Shown here piece after piece: positions 18,936 through 26,322 of a stretch of DNA of 64,000 nt. Source of the DNA: Pseudomonadota bacterium (GTDB lineage Bacteria; Pseudomonadota; Alphaproteobacteria; Caulobacterales; Aquidulcibacteraceae). The notes beneath the pieces are model-generated. The model saw only the letters and a list, made by a program, of their open reading frames with translations. It did no database searches and had not been told where the DNA came from. Where the stretch lies: contig JAIUOD010000003.1 in assembly GCA_020161405.1 (NCBI GenBank), positions 281,392 to 345,391 of the forward strand, given 5' to 3'. The translations under genes were made by a program, and so were the position numbers. Positions within the stretch are counted from its first letter, which is position 1. Each line of letters opens with the position of its first letter.

Positions 18936-19433
18936 ATGAATTATTTACTAGACCCAATAAAAAACTGCTTTAATTTTGGCGGTATTTCTAATCGAAAAGA
19001 ATTTTGGTTATATTTTTTATTTTCTAATGTAATTATAATTGCACTATCGATTTTTAGTTTTTTCCAGTTCTTTAGTAGCTTTAGAATATTAATTATTGTA
19101 AATCTTGCAATTATTATTGCCTTATGTTTATCATCTTGGTCGTTATGCTTTCGAAGGGTGCGCGATACTGGATTATCAATATGGTGGATGTCTTTAATTT
19201 TGCCATCTTTATTTGTCTCAATAATTGGACAATATGTTAATAATTTAGTGATGGGCGCATATTTTGGTAATGCTAAGGCTTCTATGGCAAAAATATATGA
19301 AATGGCAAGTAATCCAACAATGGTAAATTTATTATATTTTACAGGCTTTGTTAAATGGATTGCTTTGATATGCATAATAATTTTATTTATAATATTTTTA
19401 TTACCAAGTAAAAAAACAAATTTTAAATTTTAA
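18936..19433 (+). CDS. DUF805 family inner-membrane protein
   Basis: Function unknown. The 165-residue protein begins with the family signature CFNFGGISNRKEFWLYFLF (structured as xFxGRxxRxxFW in DUF805), followed by four hydrophobic segments (about 25-50, 55-75, 85-105 and 135-158). The motif CFRRVRDTGLSIWWM, near residues 75-90, matches the family's conserved RLHDxGxSGWW stretch in form. It is notably AT-rich. The stop codon abuts the stop of the convergent ada gene with no gap. Confidence 0.85.
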   Translation: MNYLLDPIKNCFNFGGISNRKEFWLYFLFSNVIIIALSIFSFFQFFSSFRILIIVNLAIIIALCLSSWSLCFRRVRDTGLSIWWMSLILPSLFVSIIGQYVNNLVMGAYFGNAKASMAKIYEMASNPTMVNLLYFTGFVKWIALICIIILFIIFLLPSKKTNFKF

Positions 19434-20465
19434 TCATTTACCATTTTCATGCTTCAATAACCATTCCTTACGCCATATTTTACCGCCATAGCCTGTCATT
19501 GAGCCATCAAGCCCAATAACTCTATGACATGGAACTAATATTGAAACTTTATTTGCACCATTTGCACGTGCAACTGCGCGAATTGCATTTGGGTTTCCTA
19601 TTGCAATTGCTTGGGCAGAATAAGAACGGGTTTGGCCGATTGGGATTTTTTGTAATTCATCCCAAACAGTTTTTTCAAATTTTGTTCCAAATTGTGCGAT
19701 TGGAATTGTGAAATCCACAAATTCACCTGAAAAATATTTTGATAATTCATCTTCTAATTTATCAAACCAAAAATGATTGCGAAAACAGATTGGGCCTGTT
19801 TTTTTCTTTGTGTCCTCTATCTCTGTGGGAAGTCCTTTTCGTTCGGCAAATTCAAGAAGATGCAAGCCATCATCGCCAACTATCCCAAGCATTGCGCCAA
19901 TTGGTGTATTTATCCATTTGGCACTTAGGATTCTTTGCGACTTTAAGTTTGTAGGTATTGTTCCAATTTGCTTTTTAACTGCATCAACAAAGCCACTTGA
20001 TGATGAAAAACCTGCATCTAATTGGGTGTTTATGATGTTTGCGCCATTTTCAATTTCTGTAACAATTGCGCCCAATCTATGTTCGCGGGCATATTTTAGG
20101 AATGTTGTTCCAAAATCTTTTAAAAATGCACGGCGCAATGTGCTTTCATCAATGCCAATTTTTTTTATTTCTTCGCCATCCCATTTCTTGCTTGGGTTAT
20201 TTTTTAATATTGCGACCATTTTTTCGGTAATTGGTGAAAGAGATTTTGAAATATTTTCAGGGCGACAACGCAAACATGCACGATAATTCTTTGCTTTGGC
20301 TTCTTCTATAGAGTTTACAAATTCAATATTTTGCTCAAGTGGTTTTCTTGCCGCACATGACAAAAGGCAAAATATTTTGGTGGTTTTTACGCATACAAAT
20401 ATTTTGCCATCAAACGCCCTATCGCGCCTTAAAAGTGCATTATAATAATTTACCGAATTATCCAT
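19434..20465 (-). CDS. ada: Ada: methylphosphotriester/O6-methylguanine methyltransferase and regulator
   Basis: Bifunctional DNA alkylation repair protein and activator of the adaptive response. The 343 residues hold all three parts. The N-terminal zinc domain has four cysteines in FCLLSC and ACLRCRPEN, and one of these accepts the methyl group. An AraC-type helix-turn-helix covers about 95-175 (LRRAFLKDFGTTFLKYAREHR). The C-terminal alkyltransferase domain carries the acceptor Cys in ILVPCHRVIG. Length matches Escherichia coli Ada (354), so this is not the split form. It is convergent with DUF805. Confidence 0.93.
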   Translation of the reverse strand: MDNSVNYYNALLRRDRAFDGKIFVCVKTTKIFCLLSCAARKPLEQNIEFVNSIEEAKAKNYRACLRCRPENISKSLSPITEKMVAILKNNPSKKWDGEEIKKIGIDESTLRRAFLKDFGTTFLKYAREHRLGAIVTEIENGANIINTQLDAGFSSSSGFVDAVKKQIGTIPTNLKSQRILSAKWINTPIGAMLGIVGDDGLHLLEFAERKGLPTEIEDTKKKTGPICFRNHFWFDKLEDELSKYFSGEFVDFTIPIAQFGTKFEKTVWDELQKIPIGQTRSYSAQAIAIGNPNAIRAVARANGANKVSILVPCHRVIGLDGSMTGYGGKIWRKEWLLKHENGK

Positions 20466-20521
20466 ACAACCTAAATTATATTATATCACAAAATAGTGAT
20501 ACCGATTTTCAGGCATTAATT

Positions 20522-21124
20522 TTATTTATCTGCAATCCGTGTGAATTTTTTCATTTTACTTTTTTCACAATCAAATAATTGGTCATCATACATATTGGCA
20601 TTATTTGCGACTTTATCGGCAACATTTATTAGCCATGCTTTGTTTTGATAGGTGCCGCGTTTGTAGCCTGTCGGCCCTTCATGGAAGGCAAGATAAATAG
20701 ATTTTGTATCGCTTTTTCTTATGCTTGTTTGTTTTGAAATAACGTCACTATACCAGCCGATAAAATCGGCGGAATCGTCAAAACGATTTCTTTTGCCTTG
20801 GCCACGTGCTTTTTCATAACTAGCCCATGTGCCGTCAAGTGCTTGTGAAAAACCGTGTGCGCTTGATAATTTATTGCCGTTTTTATCAACGGGCCTTGCA
20901 TCACGTCTAAAGCCACTTTCTTGGCGCATAATGGCAAGGATTGAACCAGGGCTTATGCCCCATTCATAAGAAGATTGGAAAATTGGCTTTTTCCATTTGT
21001 CTTTTTCATCAAGTATTAGGCAGGCATTCTTAACCTGCTTGGGCGGCGTTTTATCAATTGTTGCGCACGCACCCAAAGATAATAGACAAGTTATCAAAAC
21101 AATTTTTTTCACTTTACCCACCAT
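20522..21124 (-). CDS. Lipoprotein with transglycosylase SLT-like domain
   Basis: Predicted outer-membrane-anchored peptidoglycan lytic enzyme of 200 residues. A lipoprotein signal ends in LLSLGAC (lipobox, Cys about residue 19). The mature part has a lysozyme-like segment with the catalytic glutamate in ILAIMRQESGFRRDARP, then SSAHGFSQALDGTWASYEK and YLAFHEGPTGYKRGTYQ, the pattern of SLT-domain proteins. There is no Shine-Dalgarno before the ATG; a GTG five codons in (VKKIVLITCL) is preceded by GGTGGG and could be the true start. It lies downstream of terC on the same strand. Confidence 0.8.
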   Translation of the reverse strand: MVGKVKKIVLITCLLSLGACATIDKTPPKQVKNACLILDEKDKWKKPIFQSSYEWGISPGSILAIMRQESGFRRDARPVDKNGNKLSSAHGFSQALDGTWASYEKARGQGKRNRFDDSADFIGWYSDVISKQTSIRKSDTKSIYLAFHEGPTGYKRGTYQNKAWLINVADKVANNANMYDDQLFDCEKSKMKKFTRIADK

Positions 21125-21165
21125 TTTTTGATAATAATAACAAAAAATGGTGGATATTTGGTGAA

Positions 21166-22140
21166 TTATATATTTTGTTCTTCTTTTTGGTTTTTAATAA
21201 TTGATGCCAAAATTCCAAGACCTAAGATTAATCCAGTTATTGAAAGTGAAATTACTGGCGGGAATTTTTCAAGCCCAATTAAATCAGCCACAAAAACTTT
21301 TGAACCAATAAATATCAATAACACCGCCAACGATATTTTTAGATATTTAAATTTCTCAACCATTGAAGCCAATGCAAAATACAATGCACGAAGACCAAGA
21401 ATTGCAAATATATTTGAGGTAAAAACAATATATGGATCTTTAGTGATTGCAAAAATTGCAGGAATTGAATCAATTGCAAAAATTAAATCTGAAATTTCAA
21501 CAATTATAAGCGCAAGAAAAAGCGGCGTTGCAATTTTACGAATTTTGCCATTTTCATCTTTTGATGTTGTAAAAAACTTATCACCGTCCAAATTTGGGCT
21601 GACATTAATGATTTTTTGCGACCATTTAACAATTTTATTGTCTTCTAATTTATGTCCGCCATCTCCTTGGAAAAGCATTTTAACACCAGTAATTACAAGG
21701 AAAGCTGCGAATAAATATAAAACCCATTCAAATTGTTCGACAATTACTGCGCCAAGTGCAATCATAATTGCACGCAGGACCAATACGCCAATTATGCCAT
21801 ATAATAATACACGGTGTTGTAATTGTTGTGGGATTGCAAAATAGCTAAAAATCATTGCAATTACAAAGACATTATCAATTGCAAGGCTTTTTTCAACAAC
21901 AAAACCTGTTACGTAATTTAAAGCTGCATCTTTTCCAAATTGCTGACCAACAAAAATTGCAAATAAAAGCCCAAGCCCAATATAAAAACCTGAAAGAATG
22001 AAACTACGTTTCATCGTCATAGTTTTTTCTTTTGTATTTATTATTCCAAGGTCAAAAACAATTAAGCCAAGCACAATCATCACAAAAGATAGCCAAAGCC
22101 ATATTTCGGTACCAAAAAATTCTTTTGTTAGAAATTCCAT
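21166..22140 (-). CDS. alx: TerC/Alx family membrane protein
   Basis: Inner-membrane protein of the TerC family; Escherichia coli Alx and relatives are linked to manganese export and pH response. The 324 residues have about eight or nine hydrophobic helices and the two family signatures with membrane-buried acidic residues: EKSLAIDNVFVIAMIFSYF and LIIVEISDLIFAIDSIPAI. A cytoplasmic loop of about 45 residues (GDGGHKLEDNK to KIRKIATP) lies in the middle. The ATG has no Shine-Dalgarno; instead the bases just upstream take part in a predicted pseudoknot (see leader entry), so regulation of translation start is plausible. The symbol is by family resemblance. Confidence 0.85.
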   Translation of the reverse strand: MEFLTKEFFGTEIWLWLSFVMIVLGLIVFDLGIINTKEKTMTMKRSFILSGFYIGLGLLFAIFVGQQFGKDAALNYVTGFVVEKSLAIDNVFVIAMIFSYFAIPQQLQHRVLLYGIIGVLVLRAIMIALGAVIVEQFEWVLYLFAAFLVITGVKMLFQGDGGHKLEDNKIVKWSQKIINVSPNLDGDKFFTTSKDENGKIRKIATPLFLALIIVEISDLIFAIDSIPAIFAITKDPYIVFTSNIFAILGLRALYFALASMVEKFKYLKISLAVLLIFIGSKVFVADLIGLEKFPPVISLSITGLILGLGILASIIKNQKEEQNI

Positions 22141-22150
22141 TTTATCACAA

Positions 22151-22229
22151 GCTGGATAAGGATTGCACTAAGCAGCACCGACATCGTGGAAGTCCAGCTC
22201 TTCCACCAGAGGGGCCCGGCTCTGCAATC
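22151..22229 (-). ncRNA. Candidate structured leader (riboregulator) of the terC/alx gene
   Basis: Read on the gene strand, this GC-rich stretch ends about 10 bases before the ATG. It can form three helices and a pseudoknot. The closing helix is GATTGCA/TGCAATC (22161-22167 with 22223-22229). Hairpin A is CAGAG/CTCTG (22207-22211 with 22220-22224, which competes by two bases with the closing helix). Hairpin B is GTGGAAG/CTTCCAC (22186-22192 with 22200-22206). The loop of hairpin B (22193-22198, TCCAGC on the + strand) is fully complementary to 22151-22156 (GCTGGA), next to the start codon. terC/alx genes are known targets of the yybP-ykoY manganese riboswitch, but its conserved sequence was not found here. 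Confidence 0.5.
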
Positions 22230-22276
22230 ATTATGGATGATATAAGAAGGCGTTTTTATATTTCAAGGGTTTGTCT

Positions 22277-22312
22277 GAAAAAAAATAAGGCAGGTGATTT
22301 TCATCACCTGCC
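22277..22312 (-). terminator. Intrinsic terminator upstream of terC
   Basis: GGCAGGTGAT (22289-22298) pairs with ATCACCTGCC (22303-22312) around a four-base loop. On the minus strand it is followed by TTATTTTTTT. It ends transcription about 140 bases before the terC start, so it either attenuates terC or closes a separate small RNA. Confidence 0.8.
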
Positions 22313-22410
22313 CGGCTCATATTCATCAAACGGGAGAGAAAGAGAGCCAAAGTTTCCAGCGGTTTACCTGTTACAAAGATTAACTATGTAACGGAGGCGA
22401 ATCTATCATA
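22313..22410 (-). ncRNA. Candidate structured leader or small RNA upstream of terC, ending in a terminator
   Basis: On the strand of terC and glnA, between the glnA terminator and the terC leader, two hairpins can form: CCT-cc-GTTACA/TGTAAC-AGG (22367-22375 with 22387-22397, read as the complement) and GGCTC/GAGCC (22344-22348 with 22314-22318, complement). They run directly into an intrinsic terminator (22277-22312). A TATGAT hexamer (complement of 22405-22410) could be its -10. It could be a premature-termination leader of terC or a free small RNA. No family recognised. Confidence 0.4.
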
Positions 22411-22448
22411 CACTACTTAACGTAGTATTACCACGTTTTACACCACTG

Positions 22449-22484
22449 CAAAAAATAAAAAAGCCCGACAATTATGTCGGGCTT
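22449..22484 (-). terminator. glnA terminator
   Basis: AAGCCCGAC (22461-22469) pairs with GTCGGGCTT (22476-22484) around six bases. The minus strand then reads a T-rich tract (complement of 22450-22460), 20 bases after the glnA stop. Confidence 0.88.
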
Positions 22485-22505
22485 AATAGAAAAATGTAAT
22501 TATGA

Positions 22506-23915
22506 TTACATTTTGTAGTACATATCAAATTCAACTGGATGCGGATGAAGCGCCAAACGGTCAACTTCTTCTTTTTTAAGCTCGATGAAAGAATCGATGA
22601 AATCATCATCCATAACACCGCCAGCTTTTAAGAATTCACGATCTTTATCCAAATTGTCCAAAGCTTCAGCAAGAGAAGCAGAAACAGTTGGAACGCCTGC
22701 TAATTCTTCTGGTGGCAATGAATAAAGGTCTTTGTCAAAAGAACCACCTGGATCGATTTTATTGATGATACCATCAAGGCCAGCCATCAACAAAGCAACA
22801 AATGTTAGATACATATTGCCAATCGCATCAGGGAAACGCGCTTCAAGACGTTTTGCTTTAGGCGAAGTTGAATATGGAATGCGAATTGATGCAGAGCGGT
22901 TACGTGCAGAATAAGCAAGCAATACAGGTGCTTCATACCCTGGAACCAAGCGTTTGTATGAATTGGTTGATGAATTTGCAAATGCGTTAATTGCTTTTGC
23001 ATGTTTGATAATACCGCCAATATAATACAAGCATTCTTGTGATAAATCGGCATATTTATCGCCAGCAAACAATGGTTTACCGTCTTTCCAAATTGATTGG
23101 TGAACGTGCATACCATTACCATTTTCTTTAAAGAAAGGTTTCGGCATGAAAGTAGCAGTTTTACCAAAAGCTGCTGCAACGTTTTGAACAACATATTTAT
23201 AAAGATTTGTGTTGTCCGCCATTTTTACCAAAGTTTGGAATTTCAAACCTAATTCGTGTTGTGCAGGCGAAACTTCATGGTGATGTTTTTCAGGATCAAG
23301 GTTCAATTCTTTCATAACTGCAAGCATTTCGCCGCGTAAATCTTGGCATGAATCGATTGGCGGAAGTGGGAAATAACCACCTTTAGGGCCAGGGCGATGC
23401 CCCATATTGCCACCTTCATAGGTTTTGTTTGAATTTTGTGGCAATTCAGTTGAATCAAATGAGAATGAAGTGTTAGTTGCATCAGTTGACCATTTAACAT
23501 CATCAAAGATGAAGAATTCTGGTTCTGGTCCAAAATAAACTGTATCGCCGATACCAACAGCTTTAATATATTGCTCCGCTTTTTTAGCCATACCACGTGG
23601 GCAACGATTATATGGTTTTAATGTGCCTGGTTCTAATACGTCGCACATAATGCCCAAAGTTGTTTGTTGGAAGAATGGGTCGATAATAACACTATCAGGG
23701 TCAGGCATCATTACCATGTCTGATTCATTGATAGCTTTCCAACCAGAAATTGAAGAACCATCAAACATGATACCATCTTCAAGCATATCAGCATCAACCA
23801 TACCAACGTCATAAGTGATGTGGTGAATTTTTCCACGTACATCCGAAAAACGGAAATCTACGTATTGAACGTCTTCATCCTTAATTAGTTGCATTACTTT
23901 GTCAAATTTGGACAT
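22506..23915 (-). CDS. glnA: Glutamine synthetase, type I
   Basis: Makes glutamine from glutamate, ammonia and ATP, as a dodecamer in the cytoplasm. The 469 residues match GSI-beta enzymes: [14 protein letters not shown] near the start, [46 protein letters not shown], and [17 protein letters not shown]. The adenylylation site tyrosine (about residue 395) is in [12 protein letters not shown], so activity is probably controlled by GlnE. GGAGA before the ATG supports the start. It is 45 bp downstream of glnB and probably cotranscribed with it, and ends at a strong terminator. Confidence 0.97.
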   Translation of the reverse strand: MSKFDKVMQLIKDEDVQYVDFRFSDVRGKIHHITYDVGMVDADMLEDGIMFDGSSISGWKAINESDMVMMPDPDSVIIDPFFQQTTLGIMCDVLEPGTLKPYNRCPRGMAKKAEQYIKAVGIGDTVYFGPEPEFFIFDDVKWSTDATNTSFSFDSTELPQNSNKTYEGGNMGHRPGPKGGYFPLPPIDSCQDLRGEMLAVMKELNLDPEKHHHEVSPAQHELGLKFQTLVKMADNTNLYKYVVQNVAAAFGKTATFMPKPFFKENGNGMHVHQSIWKDGKPLFAGDKYADLSQECLYYIGGIIKHAKAINAFANSSTNSYKRLVPGYEAPVLLAYSARNRSASIRIPYSTSPKAKRLEARFPDAIGNMYLTFVALLMAGLDGIINKIDPGGSFDKDLYSLPPEELAGVPTVSASLAEALDNLDKDREFLKAGGVMDDDFIDSFIELKKEEVDRLALHPHPVEFDMYYKM

Positions 23916-23960
23916 TATCTTCTCCGTAATTATAGGGTTTCCCCAAAATCCATAAAAATA

Positions 23961-24539
<579 letters not shown>

Positions 24540-24628
24540 GGATAGAGTAGGGGATACCCGTCCCAATCGCCCTTACTCTATGATCCTTTATTGTGAGTCT
24601 GCCTTGCCTTCGGGCAAGGCTTTTTTTT
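24540..24628 (+). ncRNA. Candidate small RNA (~89 nt) ending in a strong terminator
   Basis: About 89 bases reading rightward start after an AT-rich, -10-like stretch (TATATAG, 24530-24536). The first half folds as one long hairpin: TAGAGTA (24543-24549) pairs with TACTCTA (24574-24580), extended inward by GGG/CCC. The second half is a perfect terminator: GCCTTGCC, TTCG loop, GGCAAGGC and eight T (24601-24628). No open frame of useful length lies inside. The next gene starts about 100 bases later, so it could also be an attenuated leader of the CoA-transferase operon. No known small-RNA family was recognised. Confidence 0.6.
24601..24628 (+). terminator. Intrinsic terminator of the small-RNA candidate
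   Basis: A perfect 8 bp stem (24601-24608 with 24613-24620) with a stable TTCG loop is followed by eight T. Confidence 0.9.
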
Positions 24629-24731
24629 GATTTGTAATGTTGTTTTATCACAAGTATGACTGGTAATTGCAAACCAAACATAATATGAACCATCATTCAT
24701 GTTTGGCGACACTGAATTTGGGGAGGATGTT

Positions 24732-25436
24732 TTGTCAAAAATATACAAAGACGCAAAAAGCGCATTGGAGGGAATACCAAAAGATAATATGACCATTATG
24801 GCTGGTGGTTTTGGTCTTTGCGGCTTGCCCGAAAATTTAATCATTGCTCTACGTGATAGCGGAGTAAAGGGACTTACGGCAATATCAAATAATGCCGGTG
24901 TTGATGGTTTTGGGCTTGGGCTTTTACTTGAAACACGTCAGATAAAAAAAATGGTGTCATCTTATGTTGGTGAGAATAAAGAATTTGAGCGTCAATATTT
25001 ATCTGGCGAATTAGAACTTGAATTTAATCCGCAAGGCACTTTAGCCGAGCGTATAAGGGCAGGTGGCGCAGGTATTCCGGGTTTTTACACTAAAACTGGT
25101 GTTGGCACATTGGTTGCTGAGGGTAAAGAACATAAAGAATTTAATGGCGAAACCTATATTCTTGAAACTGGTCTTAAGGCTGATATTTCATTGGTTAAAG
25201 CATGGAAAGCTGATGAAGAAGGCAATCTAATTTTCCGCAAAACTGCGCGTAATTTTAACCCAATGATGGCAACTGCTGGCGCAATTACTATTGTTGAAGT
25301 TGAGGAAATTGTCCCATGCGGCACTTTAGACCCTGACCAAATTCACACACCTGGCATATATGTTGACCGAATCGTACAATCGACATTTGAAAAACGAATT
25401 GAAAATCGCACTGTGACAAAACGGGAGAATGCGTAA
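24732..25436 (+). CDS. scoA: 3-oxoacid CoA-transferase subunit A
   Basis: Alpha subunit of a succinyl-CoA:3-oxoacid (acetoacetate) CoA-transferase, which moves CoA between acyl-CoA and acetoacetate. The 234-residue protein has the CoA-transferase family I signatures: [40 protein letters not shown], and [26 protein letters not shown]. The start is TTG at 24732 ([13 protein letters not shown]), because GGGGAGG (24720-24726) sits five bases upstream. The similar gene at 32596 starts with the same TTGTCAAAAATATA. It overlaps the beta-subunit gene by one base. Confidence 0.93.
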   Translation: MSKIYKDAKSALEGIPKDNMTIMAGGFGLCGLPENLIIALRDSGVKGLTAISNNAGVDGFGLGLLLETRQIKKMVSSYVGENKEFERQYLSGELELEFNPQGTLAERIRAGGAGIPGFYTKTGVGTLVAEGKEHKEFNGETYILETGLKADISLVKAWKADEEGNLIFRKTARNFNPMMATAGAITIVEVEEIVPCGTLDPDQIHTPGIYVDRIVQSTFEKRIENRTVTKRENA

Positions 25437-26080
25437 TGCCTTGGAATAGAGATCAGTTGGCTGCGCGTGCAGCAAAAGAATTGCAAGATGGTTTTTACGT
25501 GAACCTTGGTATTGGTATTCCAACCTTGGTGGCAAACCATATTCCAGAAGGTATGCATGTAACATTGCAGTCTGAAAATGGAATGTTAGGTATGGGGCCG
25601 TTCCCTTACGAAGATGAAGTTGATGCAGATTTGATCAATGCCGGTAAACAAACTATTTCACAATTGCCACATTCATCATTCTTTTCTTCATCAGATAGTT
25701 TCGCAATGATTCGCGGCGGACACATCAATTTATCTGTTTTGGGCGCTATGGAAGTGTCACAACACGGTGATTTAGCCAATTGGATGGTGCCTGGTAAAAT
25801 GGTAAAAGGCATGGGCGGCGCAATGGATTTGGTCGCAGGTGTTCGCAAATGCGTGGTTGTAATGGATCATTGTGCAAAGGACGGAAGCTCTAAACTGCTT
25901 AAAAAATGCACATTACCGCTTACAGGTGTAAATGTTGTTGACTTAGTTATTACAGATTTAGGTGTTTTTGAAATTGATAAAAAGGGGACAATACCAATGA
26001 AGCTTATCGAGCTTGCAGATGGCGTCACCTTAGACGAAATCAAGGCAAAAACAGAGGCTGAATTCGAAGTTGCCATTTAA
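25436..26080 (+). CDS. scoB: 3-oxoacid CoA-transferase subunit B
   Basis: Beta subunit, carrying the catalytic glutamate that forms the glutamyl-CoA thioester ([13 protein letters not shown], the SENG motif). The 214 residues also include [56 protein letters not shown], and [18 protein letters not shown]. It is coupled to subunit A by TAATG and ends at a strong terminator. With scoA it makes a complete enzyme for ketone-body or acetoacetate use. Confidence 0.95.
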   Translation: MPWNRDQLAARAAKELQDGFYVNLGIGIPTLVANHIPEGMHVTLQSENGMLGMGPFPYEDEVDADLINAGKQTISQLPHSSFFSSSDSFAMIRGGHINLSVLGAMEVSQHGDLANWMVPGKMVKGMGGAMDLVAGVRKCVVVMDHCAKDGSSKLLKKCTLPLTGVNVVDLVITDLGVFEIDKKGTIPMKLIELADGVTLDEIKAKTEAEFEVAI

Positions 26081-26103
26081 TTAATTGCGTAAATACCAAT
26101 TTA

Positions 26104-26148
26104 AAACTACCGCCATTTTTAGAGTGAAAATGGCGGTAGTTTCTTTTT
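26104..26148 (+). terminator. Terminator of the CoA-transferase operon
   Basis: AAACTACCGCCATTTT pairs with AAAATGGCGGTAGTTT around a short loop, followed by TTCTTTTT. This is one of the strongest hairpins in the window. Confidence 0.92.
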
Positions 26149-26209
26149 AAATCTATATAATTACAAGCACTTATTGGTTGGTAATGGTTAATTTAAAACC
26201 TATATTTAG

Positions 26210-26240
26210 GCTTGACAAAAAATCAACGAGTGGCAGTTTG
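26210..26240 (+). promoter_or_regulatory. Promoter block upstream of TonB-dependent receptor 1
   Basis: GGCTTGACAAAAAA with TTGACA at 26212-26217, then TGGCAGTTTG at 26231-26240, 13 bases after TTGACA. The same two blocks at the same spacing occur ahead of the second receptor (29382-29410). This points to a shared promoter and operator rather than chance. Confidence 0.65.
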
Positions 26241-26322
26241 TAAAAATGTCACATTTTAATGCCTGCTATTTTGGCGTTAAAAAAATTTCTTAAATTGCCT
26301 TAAATAGATATTGGGGGAAAAT

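Noticed and set aside
22160..22235. tmRNA, SRP RNA, 6S RNA or tRNA fragment
   Set aside because: No tmRNA ends, T-loop or SRP loop signature; the helices are specific to the terC leader orientation.
22032..22391. 119-codon open frame read rightward over the terC start and leader
   Set aside because: It runs antisense into terC, and through hairpins and a terminator; composition is that of shadow coding.
22141..22410. yybP-ykoY manganese riboswitch
   Set aside because: The conserved GGGGAGUA-type loop was not found on the terC strand, so the known family name was not used.
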